From positions 1 through 64,000 of the forward strand of contig JANQMO010000050.1 in the NCBI GenBank assembly GCA_028280025.1: DNA of 64,000 nt, given 5' to 3'. The position numbers were made by a program, and so were the translations under genes. Origin of the DNA: Chlorobium sp. (lineage in GTDB: Bacteria; Bacteroidota; Chlorobiia; Chlorobiales; Chlorobiaceae). Below are positions 45,660 to 57,513 of this stretch, piece by piece. Each line of letters starts with the position of its first letter. Positions within the stretch are counted from its first letter, which is position 1. Under the pieces are notes generated by a model. That model was not told the origin of the DNA and did no database searches. It saw nothing but the letters and a program-made list of their open reading frames with translations.

Positions 45660-46147
45660 ACAAGAAAACATACCAGACAAACCGGCTCCTGTTGTATCCA
45701 CTTCTACAAGTCATCACCTTGTCGGGGATCATCTTCCTTATGCTGCTGACTCCCACCGATGTTCACGCTCACAAAATGACTCTTGATTGCCGGTTTGAGG
45801 GATCACACCTTCATGGAGAAGTTTTTTATTCGCATAACAATCCCGCCCGGCATTGCTCTGTCAAGTGTTACAGCCTGAACAGCAATGCCCTCCTTGCTTC
45901 CGGCACCACCTCCGATGAAGGAACGTTTTCGCTTCAGCTTGAACACAAGGTACCGTTGAAGGTTATTGCCGATGACGGACAGGGACACCGCGCAAGCTGG
46001 ATATGGAATGGGAATGACGATGCTAACGATCGCACGGAAAACCCGAAAAGCAATGTTTCTATGGAAAAAATACCCGCAGGACTTGCAGTCATCATTTTTT
46101 CATTCGGAATCATACGATTTATACGAAAGCATTACCATGAATCTTGA
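45656..46147 (+). CDS. nikL: NikL-like accessory component of the nickel ECF transporter
   Basis: The protein has 163 residues. N-terminal membrane segment, then a mature [20 protein letters not shown] beginning with a His-rich motif, an Ig-like domain ([36 protein letters not shown]) and a C-terminal membrane helix. This matches the periplasmic NikL/NikN-type partners that stabilise metal binding by NikM. The 3' end overlaps nikQ by 11 bp. Confidence 0.78.
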   Translation: MNKKTYQTNRLLLYPLLQVITLSGIIFLMLLTPTDVHAHKMTLDCRFEGSHLHGEVFYSHNNPARHCSVKCYSLNSNALLASGTTSDEGTFSLQLEHKVPLKVIADDGQGHRASWIWNGNDDANDRTENPKSNVSMEKIPAGLAVIIFSFGIIRFIRKHYHES

Positions 46148-46880
46148 CGGCTTCTCCCGGGGCGATTCTCCCCTGCATCACCTTGATCCGAGAATGAAGA
46201 TTGTCGCCTATCTTCCCCTTGCTGTACTGACCGCCCTCATTGACAGCTTTTTCCAGGTCCTTCTCGCATTAGCAACCGCGCTTATCCTTGCCGGAACTGC
46301 CCGGATTTTCAGCCGGCTCCTTCTTCAAAGACTTGCAGTCGTCAACATGTTCATGGCCTTTCTCTGGCTGACCCTTCCCTTTTCCGTTTCCGGAGAACCG
46401 CTCCTCTGGCAGGCCGGGGCGCTCTCGCCGAGCATCGAAGGAACGGCTCTCTCGTTGCTGTTGACGCTGAAAACCAACGCCATAGCGCTCTACACCGTGT
46501 CGCTTCCCGGCACAAGCACGGTCATGTCGCTTTCACACGCCATGCTGCATTTGCGCTTTCCCCGGAAACTTGTCACAATCTTTTATTTTTTTTACCGCTA
46601 CATCGGTGTTATCAGCAGAGAATTCTCGACAATGCAGCGCATGCTCAAGGCAAGAGCGTTTCATGCAACATCGAGCCTCCATACCGTCAGAGTGTACGGG
46701 TATTTTACCGGCATACTCTTCATCCGGAGCATTGAACGTGCCGAGAGAGTCTATCATGCTCTTGTCATGAGGAATTTTACAGGGGAGTTTCCGCTGCTCT
46801 TCCATTTCAATGCTCGAGGAAACGATATTGCGTTCCTCTGCCTTATGGCCGTTGTCACTCTAACCATCGCCTTCCTATGA
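46137..46880 (+). CDS. nikQ: Nickel ECF transporter transmembrane subunit (NikQ/CbiQ)
   Basis: About 247 residues. EcfT family: [20 protein letters not shown] opening, several helices, and the coupling-helix motifs [10 protein letters not shown] and [20 protein letters not shown] with the A-R-[A/G] signatures that contact the ATPase. The start ATG lies inside nikL; the longer frame upstream is the nikL gene in another phase. It overlaps nikO by 4 bp. Confidence 0.9.
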   Translation: MNLDGFSRGDSPLHHLDPRMKIVAYLPLAVLTALIDSFFQVLLALATALILAGTARIFSRLLLQRLAVVNMFMAFLWLTLPFSVSGEPLLWQAGALSPSIEGTALSLLLTLKTNAIALYTVSLPGTSTVMSLSHAMLHLRFPRKLVTIFYFFYRYIGVISREFSTMQRMLKARAFHATSSLHTVRVYGYFTGILFIRSIERAERVYHALVMRNFTGEFPLLFHFNARGNDIAFLCLMAVVTLTIAFL

Positions 46881-47527
46881 ACTGCATAGTCGTCAGGAAT
46901 CTGCATTTTTCCTATCCGGGCAACGTCGATGTCTTCAGGAATCTGAACCTTTCGATCGATACCGGGGAAAGGGCAGGCATCACCGCTCCGAACGGCACCG
47001 GAAAAAGCACCCTGTTTCTGCTGCTGACGGGACTTCTGAGGACACAGTCCGGCACAATTTCATTGTGGAGCAAAACCGCGGCGAATGAAAAAGATTTCAG
47101 GGAAGCTCGTTTGAGAACCGGCCTTCTTTTCCAGGATCCGGATGATCAACTGTTCCTTCCAACAGTTGAAGAGGACATTGCGTTCGCGCTCCTGAACAGA
47201 GGATTGTCGAGGCAGCAAGCCGGAAAGCATGTGGATAGGCTGTGTGAGCAATTCGGCATTGAGCACCTGAAAAAAAGAGTCCCTTTTCATCTTTCGTGGG
47301 GCCAGAAACGGCTTGTATCCCTGGCCGGCGTGCTGGTAACCGAACCCGAGCTGCTGCTCCTGGACGAACCGACTGCCGGTGTCGACGACAACGTGATCGA
47401 AATTCTACGGGCTTATCTCGAAAACCATACCGGCACAATGCTGGTCTCGTCCCACGACAAAAGTTTCCTCGAAAGCATCTGCTCCACCCGATACCACCTG
47501 ACCAATCACCGCCTCGAGAAATGCTGA
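46877..47527 (+). CDS. nikO: Nickel ECF transporter ATPase (NikO/CbiO)
   Basis: The protein has 216 residues. Walker [11 protein letters not shown]-loop [14 protein letters not shown] signature as LSWGQKRL (a variant of LSGGQ), Walker [11 protein letters not shown] and switch His in LVSSHD. A single ATPase rather than a pair, so it presumably works as a homodimer. It is the last gene of nikMLQO. Confidence 0.93.
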   Translation: MNCIVVRNLHFSYPGNVDVFRNLNLSIDTGERAGITAPNGTGKSTLFLLLTGLLRTQSGTISLWSKTAANEKDFREARLRTGLLFQDPDDQLFLPTVEEDIAFALLNRGLSRQQAGKHVDRLCEQFGIEHLKKRVPFHLSWGQKRLVSLAGVLVTEPELLLLDEPTAGVDDNVIEILRAYLENHTGTMLVSSHDKSFLESICSTRYHLTNHRLEKC

Positions 47528-47567
47528 AAAGGAACGTAATGAAGACATCCGATACAGAACCTCCAGG

Positions 47568-47597
47568 TTCGGGCGAAAAATTTTTTGCCCCTACTGA
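47568..47597. repeat. Intergenic palindrome GGGCGAAAAATTTTTTGCCC
   Basis: A 20 bp near-palindrome followed by CTAC, the same class as the elements at about 41106 and, partially, 54388. It could also serve as a weak bidirectional terminator for the nik operon. CACTATTCACTCC-like sequence follows at about 47660. Confidence 0.55.
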
Positions 47598-47723
47598 CCA
47601 GCCATCATCTGGCACCGAGCACGTAAGACCTGACACGTAACCCCTATTTACCATTTACGAATCACTATTCACTCCTCCTTACTTCCCTCCCAACAAGCCA
47701 TCAAGCGAGATGCTTTCGGCATC

Positions 47724-48857
47724 TCAAATCTCCTTCTCGTAAATCGCGTACTCCTTATAGGGAATTCCTCCTATGACTTTCGCAACTTTACTCATCGCCT
47801 CATTGGATTTCAGTACCCAGCTCATTTCACTTGAGTAGAGTCCGTATTTGCCGCCGTATTCCGATATCTGCGCATTGAGAATGCTGTCGATACCCTTGTT
47901 GCGGTACTCGGGAAGCACCCCCATGGTGATTGTCCTGAATGCGGACGGATTTCTGCCGTACCACAGGAGTTTTACAAGACCCCAGGGAGTGAAGGGATTG
48001 CCGTTTACATGTTTGAGCGGAATGTTCATGTCGGGCAGTGTCAACGAAAAACCGATAGGACGGCCATTTTTATCTTCAACGAAATAGATAAAATGCTCCT
48101 TAGCGATCGGCTTCATGCTTTTGGCAAGAGAGTCGAACTCGCGATCGGTCATAGGCACAAATCCCCAGTTTTTTTCCCAGGCATTGTTGTAAATATCCCT
48201 TATCCTTGCAACTTCGTTGTCAAAATCCTTCATGTTGATGGTTCTGACAGTAAGCTGCTCGCGCTTCATAACATATTTCGCTATCCTGCTGAGACGTTTG
48301 ATATCGATCATGTCCTGGTCGATATACCATGCAAGCAGTTCCTGAGCGACCCTATGCCCGGCGTTGGTCACGAGATGGTTATAATATTGAGGATTGTACA
48401 GCATGAGAAACACCGGAGAGCGGTCAAAACCTTTCAGCAGCATGCCGCACTGATCGTTCATTGAAGGGCTCACAGGACCTCTCATAGCATCGAGCCCTTT
48501 TGCTTTCAACCACTGTGATGCCGCATCGAAAAGCGCATTAGCCACACTCTGGTCGTTGATGCACTCGAAAAAACCCCAGAAACCGACCTTGTCATGGTGT
48601 ATCTCGTTATGCCGCCTGTTTTCTACAGCGGCTATGGTGCCGGCCATACGACCGTCTTTCCATGCTGTAAACATGGCTATGTCGGCATGATCGTACAGCG
48701 GATATTTTTCCTTGTCGAGCGTCTTCATGTAATCGGAAATGACCGGAGGCACCCAGTACTTGTTGAGCTCGGGATCCTTCCTGTAAACGTTCCATGCAAA
48801 TTTGATGAACCGTTTTCGTTCTCTTTTGCTTTGAACCCGCCTGATTTCTACAGACAT
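47724..48857 (-). CDS. Two-part GNAT-fold protein of unknown function (YghO-like)
   Basis: About 377 residues from the Met before SVEIRRVQ; upstream codons lack protein character. The first half (FIKFAWNVYRKDPELNKYWV, GTIAAVENRRHNEIH, RGPVSPSMNDQCGMLL) and second (FVEDKNGRPIGFSLTLPDMN, TITMGVLPEYRNKGIDSIL) are two GNAT-like modules, the second with a degenerate acetyl-CoA loop. The MRGPVSPSMND segment recurs in a conserved family related to YghO. Substrate unknown. Confidence 0.78.
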   Translation of the reverse strand: MSVEIRRVQSKRERKRFIKFAWNVYRKDPELNKYWVPPVISDYMKTLDKEKYPLYDHADIAMFTAWKDGRMAGTIAAVENRRHNEIHHDKVGFWGFFECINDQSVANALFDAASQWLKAKGLDAMRGPVSPSMNDQCGMLLKGFDRSPVFLMLYNPQYYNHLVTNAGHRVAQELLAWYIDQDMIDIKRLSRIAKYVMKREQLTVRTINMKDFDNEVARIRDIYNNAWEKNWGFVPMTDREFDSLAKSMKPIAKEHFIYFVEDKNGRPIGFSLTLPDMNIPLKHVNGNPFTPWGLVKLLWYGRNPSAFRTITMGVLPEYRNKGIDSILNAQISEYGGKYGLYSSEMSWVLKSNEAMSKVAKVIGGIPYKEYAIYEKEI

Positions 48858-48972
48858 AATCGTAGATAAGTTGGTTGGATAATGGGAAGGTATGGATGCC
48901 GCGCTATATGGTGGCATGGGGGCGGCTGCCCCGGCTTTGGTTTTGAGACAGCCTCTGAACAGTTTTTTGGAA

Positions 48973-49176
48973 TTATTTGAACGCCTCGCCGGGCTGCGCA
49001 CCGGCAGCCTTGAGAATCTTGGCAAGTGGACAAAAACCTGTAAATGCCGCCTGAAACAGGTTAAGCCCTACAAAACCGGTGAACAAAAACCAGTATTCGC
49101 TGACATAGTAACCAAGCAGCAGACTTGCCAGAACGAAAAAACCGGCAATGGCAAAAACAAGACGATCTATATTCAT
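48973..49176 (-). CDS. YgaP-like transmembrane protein (DUF2892)
   Basis: The protein has 67 residues. Two membrane helices ([20 protein letters not shown] and [20 protein letters not shown]) followed by [11 protein letters not shown]. The N-terminal [11 protein letters not shown] and the FTGFCP motif are characteristic of the DUF2892 membrane module found alone or fused to rhodanese domains. Possibly tied to sulfur handling, but no rhodanese is attached here. Confidence 0.85.
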   Translation of the reverse strand: MNIDRLVFAIAGFFVLASLLLGYYVSEYWFLFTGFVGLNLFQAAFTGFCPLAKILKAAGAQPGEAFK

Positions 49177-49221
49177 AATACGTATTCTTTTTTGTTAACT
49201 GATGTAGACTACTTTGAATCG

Positions 49222-50307
49222 TTATGCCTCCTCGGCTTTCGACAAAGCATGCCGAAGGGTCACAGCACCGTTTTTCAGAAGCCGGGAAGTCTCTTCCCAT
49301 GAAATACAGGCATCGGTGATTGATACGCCGTACTTCAGGTCAGCGGGGTTCTCGGGAAAATCCTGTTTTCCGCAATAAAGATTGCTCTCGATCATGACTC
49401 CGAGAATACTGGATGTACCTCCGGCCCGCTGTTCGATAATACTGTTCCAGACTTTCGACTGACGCTCATGTTTTTTCTCGGAGTTTGCATGGCTGCAATC
49501 AACCAGAAGGTTTTTTGCCAATCTTGCCTTTTCCAGTCTTTTCTCGGCGTCGGCAATATTTTTTGCATCGTAGTTCGGCCTACTGGAGCCGCCGCGCAAA
49601 ACCATATGACCGAAAGGGTTACCGGTCGTCGTCACAACGCTGCTGTGCCCTTCCAGATCGATCCCCAGGAAACTGTGCGGATGCATTGCCGAGCGGATGG
49701 CGTCTATGGCAACCTGTACCCGGCCGTCAGTTGAATTCTTGAAGCCGACAGGCATTGAAAGACCGCTTGCCATCTGCCGATGCGTCTGCGATTCTATTGT
49801 CCTTGCCCCGATAGCCGCCCAACTGACAAGGTCGGAAACATATTGAGGAGTAAATGGATCAAGAAACTCTGTCGCTGCCGGCAAACCAAGCGAATTGATA
49901 TCCAGAAGGAGTTTCCGTGCATAATATAATCCGTGCTCGATATCGAATGATCCATCAAGGTGCGGATCGTTTATAAAACCTTTCCAGCCTATCGTGGTTC
50001 TTGGCTTTTCAAAATAGACCCTCATGATAATGCAGAGGTCTTCTTCAAGCTCCTCCCGCAAAGCTTTGAGTTTGCGGGCATATTCCATGGCTGCATTGAT
50101 ATCGTGGATGGAACAGGGGCCGACAATGACAAGCATCCTCGAATCCCTTCCGGTTAAAATATCCTCTACCTCCCCCCGTCCTTTTACAACGGTATCGGCA
50201 ATTTCGTGTGTCACCTGCAGTTTCTCTTTGAGACTACGGGGGGTTGTCAGCCGCGTAATATTCGATACGCGTATATCCTGTAACCTGTGCATCAGTCCGG
50301 AAAACAA
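49222..50307 (-). CDS. aroG: 3-deoxy-7-phosphoheptulonate synthase (AroG/F type)
   Basis: The protein has 361 residues. First step of the shikimate pathway, condensing PEP and erythrose 4-phosphate. Motifs: [84 protein letters not shown]. Type I-alpha; feedback specificity is not predictable. A second Met five codons on could be the true start. Confidence 0.95.
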   Translation of the reverse strand: MFSGLMHRLQDIRVSNITRLTTPRSLKEKLQVTHEIADTVVKGRGEVEDILTGRDSRMLVIVGPCSIHDINAAMEYARKLKALREELEEDLCIIMRVYFEKPRTTIGWKGFINDPHLDGSFDIEHGLYYARKLLLDINSLGLPAATEFLDPFTPQYVSDLVSWAAIGARTIESQTHRQMASGLSMPVGFKNSTDGRVQVAIDAIRSAMHPHSFLGIDLEGHSSVVTTTGNPFGHMVLRGGSSRPNYDAKNIADAEKRLEKARLAKNLLVDCSHANSEKKHERQSKVWNSIIEQRAGGTSSILGVMIESNLYCGKQDFPENPADLKYGVSITDACISWEETSRLLKNGAVTLRHALSKAEEA

Positions 50308-50694
50308 TCTGTCATTGGAAAAAACTCATAGAAAGCCCTTTGGGCATTTGAAAACAAAGACTCGAAAAGGTTGCCCTGCAAGCCTGGAAAATATAAAAAC
50401 TCAAGTATTATCAATCATCAATCCATGCAATTAATTCCACCATCGGTTATCGGAACAGGAGCACAAAAAAACGCCATGTTCACTGCATACATACCTTTAC
50501 GCTCTTTTTCATGACTTCCTTCAGACCATTCGATGGCGGATCAGACGCCATCGGAAGAGAGTTCGCAGATATGTCGATAGTATCATGGAATGCAGAAGGC
50601 TATCTTTTCAGATAGCCTTTTACTGCATGGAATCATCAGTATCAAACCTTCCCGCCTGCTTTCAGGAGGAATAAACGGGTTGGCCGTCGGTTGT
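50308..50694. other. Intergenic region with a strong stem-loop
   Basis: No gene visible. At 50590-50628 ATGCAG-AAGGCTATC-TTTTCA-GATAGCCTT-TTA-CTGCAT forms a nested hairpin, with a T run on the plus side. It lies downstream of the ATPase gene on the minus strand and probably ends that transcript or blocks readthrough toward aroG. Confidence 0.6.
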
Positions 50695-51903
50695 TCAGGC
50701 TACTGTTTCTGACTCGTCTTCCTTGGTAAAGTCAACCGTAAGCCATCCTTCCTCGAAACTGGCACCGGTAGATTCGAGACCTGCAATGAAAATAGGCAGG
50801 GCAACAATCTTCTGGTAATCTCCGACCCTGATAGTCAAATCGTCACCAAGCTTGAGAATTTTCGGCTCCATGCCCATATCTTCCATGAAAGGAAGCCTCA
50901 CCCTCACTTTATAATGCCCCTCATGCACTTTCTGGATATCGATCGGGTCTTCCGAGAAGAATATCTCCATAGGGTCCTTGTCACCGTAGACTTTTTTCCC
51001 TACCTCGCGCAGCATGTCAAGACCGACAACCTCCTGGTCGAACAAGGGCACCTGGCCGATAGGAATTGGAGCAAAGGCATTTTCTATCTGATTGATATAG
51101 TTCTGCTGAATGCTCCGCCATTTCTTGAAATACGGGTCTTCAGTATGATCAGGCATAACCCTGTTGATCGTAATGCTGTCAACAGTGATGCCATAGAGAT
51201 TGAGATAGGTAAGCGCCCTCATGGACTCCTTGATAACCATTTTCTCAGGATTCATTACCAGACGAACGGTTGTTTTCGAACCGTCAGCCAGCAGGTCGAT
51301 GATGCCTTCGGTTGATGCGAAAAGGTTATCGACTTTCTCATAGACCTCTTCGGGAGCAACCATGGCGTCGATCTTTTTCACCTTTTTGGAAAGGGGCCTG
51401 ATCACCGGTTTCACCATATATTTTTCAACATTGCGAATCAGCTTGATAAACCAGCCGAACGTTTCAGGCAGTGAAAGCAGACGCAGCGTTTCACCAGTAG
51501 GTGCACAATCAACGACAAGAAGATCGTAATCCTGCTGCTCCTCGTTGTAACGCTTTATATAGGAAAGCGAAAAAAGCTCTTCCATACCCGGAAGAACTCC
51601 CATCTCTTCAGCATAGATTCCTTCCACACCCCTGGACTCCATAAGCTGTGCGAAGTGTTCGCGGACAACATCCCAGTTGAGGTTGAGGTCGCCGAAAACG
51701 CTCACTTCCTGCCCCCACAGATTTTCAGCCACCTTGACAGGTGACGGCCCAAGCGTCATGTCCAGCGAGTCACCGAGACTGTGAGCCGGATCTGTAGACA
51801 TGATGAGCGTTTTATAACCCATATCCGCTGCTTTCAAAGCAGTTGCAGCAGCGATTGAAGTTTTACCGACGCCCCCTTTTCCCGTAAAAATGATATTTCG
51901 CAT
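50695..51903 (-). CDS. ArsA/Get3-family ATPase
   Basis: The protein has 402 residues. Deviant Walker [12 protein letters not shown], switch I region [12 protein letters not shown], switch [19 protein letters not shown], and the RVMPDH segment that reads adenine. After the ATPase (to about residue 320) is a beta-rich crystallin-like domain ending VDFTKEDE. Green sulfur bacteria carry several such ArsA-like proteins; no arsenic genes are nearby, so membrane-protein targeting or another client role is more likely than arsenite export. Single cytosolic half rather than the tandem ArsA form. Confidence 0.9.
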   Translation of the reverse strand: MRNIIFTGKGGVGKTSIAAATALKAADMGYKTLIMSTDPAHSLGDSLDMTLGPSPVKVAENLWGQEVSVFGDLNLNWDVVREHFAQLMESRGVEGIYAEEMGVLPGMEELFSLSYIKRYNEEQQDYDLLVVDCAPTGETLRLLSLPETFGWFIKLIRNVEKYMVKPVIRPLSKKVKKIDAMVAPEEVYEKVDNLFASTEGIIDLLADGSKTTVRLVMNPEKMVIKESMRALTYLNLYGITVDSITINRVMPDHTEDPYFKKWRSIQQNYINQIENAFAPIPIGQVPLFDQEVVGLDMLREVGKKVYGDKDPMEIFFSEDPIDIQKVHEGHYKVRVRLPFMEDMGMEPKILKLGDDLTIRVGDYQKIVALPIFIAGLESTGASFEEGWLTVDFTKEDESETVA

Positions 51904-52117
51904 TCGTAGTAATGATTCTCTTTTTTTGGAAATAAAAACTGTATCGCAATACCTGCTTTATCGTGTCATTTCCTTTGCAAACCGTCTCACAAGAAGGCTA
52001 AAGATAATAAAATTATCATTATTCCATACAAGCCCCATAATGAACATGTAAACGGGCTGAAATTCCTCCCCCGAACAGAAAAAGAGACATGATCTGCAAA
52101 GCTGAACATGGCAGTGT

Positions 52118-54238
52118 TCACCGCACTTTCAGCCTTTGTCCGGGATAGATTCTGGAGCTCCTCAGATTGTTCAGCGACTTCAGTTTACTGACGGTTATAC
52201 CATACTTTCTGGCAATACTGACAAGTGTTTCTCCTCGCCGCACCTTGTGTCGGGATACCGCCGACGAACTGCCGCCGCCCGAAACCGCATTTCCCGACAC
52301 TTTCAGCTTCTGACCTGGATAGATTCTCGAGCTCGTCATCTTGTTCAGCGACTTCAACCGGCTGACGCTCATGCCGTACTTGCTGGCGATCCCGCCCAGC
52401 GTTTCTCCGCGGCTCACCTTGTGCCAGGATACCGCCGACGGACTGCCGCCGCCCGAAACCGCACTCCCCGACACTTTCAGCTTCTGACCCGGATAGATTC
52501 TCGAGCTCGTCATCTTGTTCAGCGACTTCAGCCGGCTGACGCTCATGCCGTACTTGCCGGCGATCCCGCCCAGCGTTTCTCCGCGGCTCACCTTGTGCCA
52601 GGATACCGACGACGGACTGCCGCCGCCCGAAACCGCACTTCCCGACACTTTCAGCTTCTGGCCCGGATAGATTCTCGAGCTCGTCATCTTGTTCAGCGAC
52701 TTCAACCGGCTGACGCTCATACCGTACTTGCCGGCGATTCCGCCCAGCGTTTCTCCGCGGCTCACCTTGTGCCAGGACACTCTGGCGGCGCTTCCTCCTC
52801 CCGATCCGGCTCTTCCGGTCACCTTGAGCTTCTGGCCGGGATAGATCCTCGAACTCTTCTTCCTGTTGAGCGACTTCAGACGGCTCACACTCATGCCGTA
52901 CTTGCGGGCTATACTGCCCAGCGTTTCTCCCCGCCGCACCTTGTGCCAGGCAATCGAACCTCCAGACCTGGGGGAGCCGAAAATTTTCAGCCTCTGACCG
53001 GGATAGATCCTCGAACTTTTCAGGTTGTTCCACCTGATAAGCTGGCTGACATAACAACGATAGGTACGTGCAATAGACGCCAGCGTTTCTCCGCGCCTCA
53101 CCACATGGATATCCTGCCTCACCCTCTTGGGCGACGCGGTCTTTACCGCCCGGGCTTTCGCAAGCAGGGCCGCTCCGTCAAGTCCCTGTTTGGTTCTGTG
53201 TGCATATATTTCTTTCTCATTTCGGGTAAACGATCCAACATACTTTTTGGGCAGCCTGAGATAGTACGGGTTCGTTTTCCCGGCAGGCACCAGTCCCAGC
53301 TTGTATTGCGGATTGAGATATGCCAAGTCTTGCAGGGGAACTCCGATGACTTCGTTGACCTGATCGAAAGCGAGTATGTCGGAAACCTTGACCGACCCGA
53401 TATCATCGTAAAGATAGATGGGATCGATAGGATAGATATTGTGCTCCCGGTTATGGGTCATCACATAGGTCACGGCAATAAAAGCCGGAACATAATTTCT
53501 TGTTTCCCTGGGAAGATAGGACCAGATCTTCCAGTAGTCCCTCGCACCGCCGGACCGCCGGATCGCCTTGTTTACGTTACCCGGCCCGGCATTGTAGGCT
53601 GCCATGACAAGAAACCAGTCGCCATAGATATTATAGAGATCCCTCAGATGCCTGGCTGCGGCATGAGTAGCTTTTTCCGGATCGAACCGGTCTTCAACAA
53701 AAGCGGACGACTGGAGTCCGTATCGTTTCCCGGTGCCGTAAATAAACTGCCAGAGTCCCTTCGCATTTGCAGACGATACCGCCTCGGGATTGAGGGCCGA
53801 TTCAACGATTGCGAGATATTTCATCTCGAGAGGGATATTGTACTGGCGAAGCCTCTTTTCGAAAAGGGGAAAATACATCCTTGACAACCCAAGGACTTTT
53901 GCCGTCATCTTGCGCTTGTCAACCGCGTACACCCTTATATACTTCCTGACATGACTGTTAAAAGTCAAAGGAATGGATGTACTGCCGTTCAATCGTGCGA
54001 TCCTTTCCGAATATGTCTGATCGTCGAACTGGGGAATGAAAGCAGACGGATAACCGTAATCACCGCGGTTGTTCGATCTCCAGTAATGACTGCCGCTGAA
54101 ATAACCTGCAGTTGCAAGGCTGTCGAGCATTTCGACAATAGCCCCGTCACTTTTTTTCCCTGCATGAGCATCTGCTGAAAAACATCCCGGGAGGGCAAGC
54201 AGGAAAACAAGAATGTATGTGAGAATAGACGTCCTCAA
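52118..54238 (-). CDS. mltD: Lytic murein transglycosylase D with six LysM repeats
   Basis: The protein has 706 residues. Signal peptide ([20 protein letters not shown], possible lipobox at the Cys), an SLT goose-type lysozyme domain with catalytic Glu in [20 protein letters not shown], and the [14 protein letters not shown] motif. Six LysM modules follow from about residue 380 (each R-GETL-IA-YG...[10 protein letters not shown]). Modules 3-5 are near identical. It cleaves peptidoglycan glycan strands, with LysM modules binding GlcNAc. MltD usually has two or three LysM repeats, so this one is expanded. Confidence 0.93.
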   Translation of the reverse strand: MRTSILTYILVFLLALPGCFSADAHAGKKSDGAIVEMLDSLATAGYFSGSHYWRSNNRGDYGYPSAFIPQFDDQTYSERIARLNGSTSIPLTFNSHVRKYIRVYAVDKRKMTAKVLGLSRMYFPLFEKRLRQYNIPLEMKYLAIVESALNPEAVSSANAKGLWQFIYGTGKRYGLQSSAFVEDRFDPEKATHAAARHLRDLYNIYGDWFLVMAAYNAGPGNVNKAIRRSGGARDYWKIWSYLPRETRNYVPAFIAVTYVMTHNREHNIYPIDPIYLYDDIGSVKVSDILAFDQVNEVIGVPLQDLAYLNPQYKLGLVPAGKTNPYYLRLPKKYVGSFTRNEKEIYAHRTKQGLDGAALLAKARAVKTASPKRVRQDIHVVRRGETLASIARTYRCYVSQLIRWNNLKSSRIYPGQRLKIFGSPRSGGSIAWHKVRRGETLGSIARKYGMSVSRLKSLNRKKSSRIYPGQKLKVTGRAGSGGGSAARVSWHKVSRGETLGGIAGKYGMSVSRLKSLNKMTSSRIYPGQKLKVSGSAVSGGGSPSSVSWHKVSRGETLGGIAGKYGMSVSRLKSLNKMTSSRIYPGQKLKVSGSAVSGGGSPSAVSWHKVSRGETLGGIASKYGMSVSRLKSLNKMTSSRIYPGQKLKVSGNAVSGGGSSSAVSRHKVRRGETLVSIARKYGITVSKLKSLNNLRSSRIYPGQRLKVR
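52281..52802 (-). repeat. Tandem 174 bp repeat inside the mltD LysM region
   Basis: Three consecutive units of exactly 174 bp (58 codons) start at 52281, 52455 and 52629 and differ by only a few bases. Each encodes one LysM module plus an [16 protein letters not shown] linker. The adjoining modules at either end are diverged. This indicates recent unequal recombination; copy number may vary among strains and could be mis-assembled. Confidence 0.85.
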
Positions 54239-54729
54239 GAGAGCAGTTCCTTCAGCATACTTGAAATCATGTTACAACCACCATCATTGAACAGTAAACA
54301 TAAACAGTCCGGATACATCATACAAACAGCATTCTTCACAGACAGTTCAATTTATTTGCTCATCAATAAAACGCACTCCAAACAGACGAAATATTTTTCG
54401 CCCCTGCACACATCGTATCTGCAGCATGATTACCAGATACTGAATTCCATCCACAACCTCTACGGGCGGGTTTGCAACCCGCCCCCTTCATTCAAAAGTC
54501 GTCATTCTGTATCAGGTATTCGGTATTCAGAGAAGATGGTTTTATGTTGAGTCGTTTTCAAAGTTGAGGAAAAGACCAAAAGGACAAAAGGGACTAAAAG
54601 GACAAAAAACCATAGTACTCCCTTCTTGCCAACCAGCTATCTTAACTCAGCACTCAGGACTCGGAACTCAGTACTTCTTCCACCCCACATCCAACACCCC
54701 ACACCCCACAGCCCACTGGTCACTAAAAA
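54239..54729. repeat. Intergenic region rich in short repeats
   Basis: No credible gene in 490 bp. It contains TTTTTCGCCCCTGC (partial copy of the GGGCGAAAAA palindrome), a full CGGGCGGGTTTGCAACCCGC palindrome (54463-54482), an AAAGGACAAAAGGGACTAAAAGG-like purine tract (about 54570-54610) and direct CACCCCACA / ACTCAGCACTCAGG tracts up to 54720. Looks like decayed repetitive filler. Confidence 0.6.
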
Positions 54730-55446
54730 CTAATAAACCACCCTCCAGAGAAACAGTCCTGCAGGATCGGCCGGCGTTATCTTTTGTGCGGTCCGCCCCG
54801 TTCGCAGCGCTTCTGCAAGTTCTCCTGGAACAGCCGTACGCTGCGCAGAAACAAGAAAACGAACCATTGTCCTCAGGAACCTGTCTGCAGTTATCCTGAA
54901 TACCGTCAACTCATCCAGCTTCTGCCATGAAGCTCCATAGACCGTGCACCTCGTGTTGTCCCTTTCCGGATCCTCCCTTGAGAACGCTGAAAAATCATGA
55001 GTACCGACCAGTTCCCGCGCACACCGGTTCAATTGTTCGGGATCGAGCGGCCCGTTACTGCAGGCCGCGTATCTTCTGTGGAAAACCGAAGGTTTTTCTG
55101 CAAAAAAGTACCTGTATTCCCTTGCGACAGCATCAAAGCGTGCATGAAAATCGTCGGCAGCGTCGCTCATAGTGCAGACACGGACAGACGGGGGCAAAAG
55201 ACAGTTCACAGCATGAACAAGGCGATAGACACTGATTCCGGAAGCCGTCCTGAAATGAGCCGCCTGCCCTTTGGCATGTACCCCGCTATCGGTCCTGCCG
55301 GCACCCGTCAGCCTGACATGCTCCTGCAGGATCCGGCCCAGCGTTTCCTCCAGAACACCCTGAACGGTTTTCACTCCATCAGGCTGCCGCTGCCACCCTG
55401 AAAATCCGGTACCGTCATATTCGATTGTCATCCGAATATTCCTCAT
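54730..55446 (-). CDS. truA: tRNA pseudouridine synthase A
   Basis: About 238 residues. TruA family: [36 protein letters not shown] with the catalytic Asp, REYRYFF and the [16 protein letters not shown]-terminal helix. It isomerises U38-40 in the anticodon stem. The ATG before [11 protein letters not shown] is chosen; the frame runs on another 23 codons without family similarity. It is divergent from the GH13 gene. Confidence 0.95.
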   Translation of the reverse strand: MRNIRMTIEYDGTGFSGWQRQPDGVKTVQGVLEETLGRILQEHVRLTGAGRTDSGVHAKGQAAHFRTASGISVYRLVHAVNCLLPPSVRVCTMSDAADDFHARFDAVAREYRYFFAEKPSVFHRRYAACSNGPLDPEQLNRCARELVGTHDFSAFSREDPERDNTRCTVYGASWQKLDELTVFRITADRFLRTMVRFLVSAQRTAVPGELAEALRTGRTAQKITPADPAGLFLWRVVY

Positions 55447-55526
55447 TGGGGAGTAAAATAGCTTTCTGTACATTAGATACCTACCATAAGCAGAGTATAT
55501 CAAGACAATCATCAACGTTTCCCGCC

Positions 55527-57458
55527 GTGAGCATACAACACCTCACAACCCTTCTCGACACACTCGACAATATCAGGGGCCGCCGTCTCTCTCCTTCGTA
55601 TTGCGTACCGTCTCTCTGGAATGAAAACCGTACGGGCATCAACATCGTCGATCCTGCCGGATATTATGGAGACATGCTCGATTCCATCGTCACCATGGAA
55701 CCTCCCGGATACTCCTGCCCCGGAGCGTCTGCGGATGAATGGACACGAAAAAGTTCTGTCTACAATCTCTTTGTACGTCTCACGACAGCTTTCGACCACA
55801 ACGGTGACGGAAAAATTGCGGACCGGCCTCTTGTAAACGGGTTTCGCGAAACCGGGACGTTTCTCAAATCCATCGCGCTGCTTCCCTACCTTAAAAGATT
55901 GGGGATCGATACGGTCTATCTTCTTCCGGTCACAGAACCGGGCAGATGCCGGCGAAAAGGGAGCCTCGGATCGCCCTATGCGGTCAGGAATCCCTACCGC
56001 ATAGACCCTCTTCTGTCCGAACCGGCCCTCGAACGTACTGCTGAAGAAGAGTTTTCCGCGTTTATGGAAGCCGCGATGCACATGGGAATGAGAGTCGTTC
56101 TCGAATTCGTGTTCAGAACATCAGCCGTGGACAGCGACTGGGTAAAAGAACATCCCGAATGGTACTACTGGCTGCACGCCGACAAGAAGAACGGTTCGCT
56201 TCCCGAGTCATATGCGTCACCGGTATTCGACCAGGATACGCTCAACAGGATTTATGAACAGGTAGACAAACATGATTTCACCGATCTCCCGGAGCCCGAT
56301 AATGCGTTCAGGCAACGTTTCACGGACCCTCCCGAAAAGGTACTTGTCACGGACAAAACAGTACGAGGCATCGATTCCGACGGAGAAGAATGCGTCGTTG
56401 CAAGTGCGTTCTCCGACTGGCCGCCTGACGATCAGCAGCCTCCCTGGACCGACGTCGCCTACCTCAAGCTCCACCGCCATGACGCGTTCAACTATATCGC
56501 CTACAATACCATCCGTATGTACGACACCGAACTCGATCAACCCGAGCATGCCAATACCGAACTGTGGAACACGCTTGGCAGCATCATCCCTTTTTTCCAG
56601 GACAAGTATTCCATTCACGGAGCCATGATCGACATGGGCCATGCCCTGCCTCCTGCACTGAAAAAGTCCATTGTCGAAAAAGCACGGGAAAAAGACCCGG
56701 ATTTTGCCTTCTGGGACGAAAACTTCGACCCCTCCCCGGCAATAAAGGACGAAGGTTTTAACGCGGTTTTCGGTTCTTTGCCATTTGTCATCCATGACCC
56801 CGTTTTCATTCGAGGCCTTCTTAACTTTCTCAATAAAACCGGCATAGCCGTTCCATTCTTCGGTACAGGAGAAAGCCACAATACACCGAGAGTCTGCCAT
56901 AACCTTGCCGGAACACAGATCTGCGGAAACCGCGCCCGTTTTATTTTCGGTCTTGCATGTATGCTGCCGGCAATTCCATTCATTCACTCCGGCATGGAAA
57001 TCTGCGAAGCAAAACCGGTCAACCTGGGACTGAATTTCACCGACAGAGACCGGGAACAATGGAGAACCGACACCCTCCCGCTGTTCAGCCCCGGCAGCTA
57101 CGACTGGGCCGGCTGCAACGATGAGGAACCTCTGACGGCGTTCATTGCAGCAATGCTCTCTTTGCGAAAAAAGTATGAACCGGTCATCCTGAACGGCAAC
57201 CCCGGTTTCCTCTCACTGCCATTTGTCTCGTCTCCCGACATGCTTGCCGTCATGCGCAAGGGCGAAGAAGGAAACCTTCTGTTCATCGGAAACAGCAATT
57301 GTAAAAATAAAACAACAGGGTATATGGAATTTCTCCAGAAAAGCTTTACGCTAAAAGATATGATTTCCGGCAATCTGTTCTCTGTCAGCGAACAGAGGCT
57401 TCAGCTTGAAATGGAACCCGGGGAGTGCCTCTTTTTCGATATCCCGGCCCAACCGTAA
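55527..57458 (+). CDS. Divergent GH13 (alpha-amylase superfamily) enzyme
   Basis: About 643 residues from a GTG; an upstream in-frame ATG overlaps the truA start on the other strand and is less likely. The TIM barrel is seen in [18 protein letters not shown] and [13 protein letters not shown]. Conserved region I is altered ([20 protein letters not shown] instead of a DxxxNH), region II reads [11 protein letters not shown] (nucleophile Asp kept, usual Arg missing), region [12 protein letters not shown] keeps the acid/base Glu, region IV is ESHNTPR. The VKEHPEWYY stretch recalls maltosyltransferases (GlgE-type). It probably transfers or cleaves alpha-glucan or oligosaccharide; the precise reaction is unknown. 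Neighbours are a sugar kinase and a sodium symporter. Confidence 0.78.
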   Translation: MSIQHLTTLLDTLDNIRGRRLSPSYCVPSLWNENRTGINIVDPAGYYGDMLDSIVTMEPPGYSCPGASADEWTRKSSVYNLFVRLTTAFDHNGDGKIADRPLVNGFRETGTFLKSIALLPYLKRLGIDTVYLLPVTEPGRCRRKGSLGSPYAVRNPYRIDPLLSEPALERTAEEEFSAFMEAAMHMGMRVVLEFVFRTSAVDSDWVKEHPEWYYWLHADKKNGSLPESYASPVFDQDTLNRIYEQVDKHDFTDLPEPDNAFRQRFTDPPEKVLVTDKTVRGIDSDGEECVVASAFSDWPPDDQQPPWTDVAYLKLHRHDAFNYIAYNTIRMYDTELDQPEHANTELWNTLGSIIPFFQDKYSIHGAMIDMGHALPPALKKSIVEKAREKDPDFAFWDENFDPSPAIKDEGFNAVFGSLPFVIHDPVFIRGLLNFLNKTGIAVPFFGTGESHNTPRVCHNLAGTQICGNRARFIFGLACMLPAIPFIHSGMEICEAKPVNLGLNFTDRDREQWRTDTLPLFSPGSYDWAGCNDEEPLTAFIAAMLSLRKKYEPVILNGNPGFLSLPFVSSPDMLAVMRKGEEGNLLFIGNSNCKNKTTGYMEFLQKSFTLKDMISGNLFSVSEQRLQLEMEPGECLFFDIPAQP

Positions 57459-57513
57459 TCTCAAGACGATGCCTGCCTCGTCATGCAATACGTAAACTTT
57501 AATATTCAGCACC

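Noticed and set aside
52281..52802. CRISPR array
   Set aside because: The repeats are 174 bp coding units with no spacers; no cas genes and no other short regularly spaced repeats were seen in the window.
52136..53884. 582-codon plus-strand open frame
   Set aside because: It is the antisense shadow of the mltD LysM repeats; the minus-strand product has clear domains and a signal peptide.
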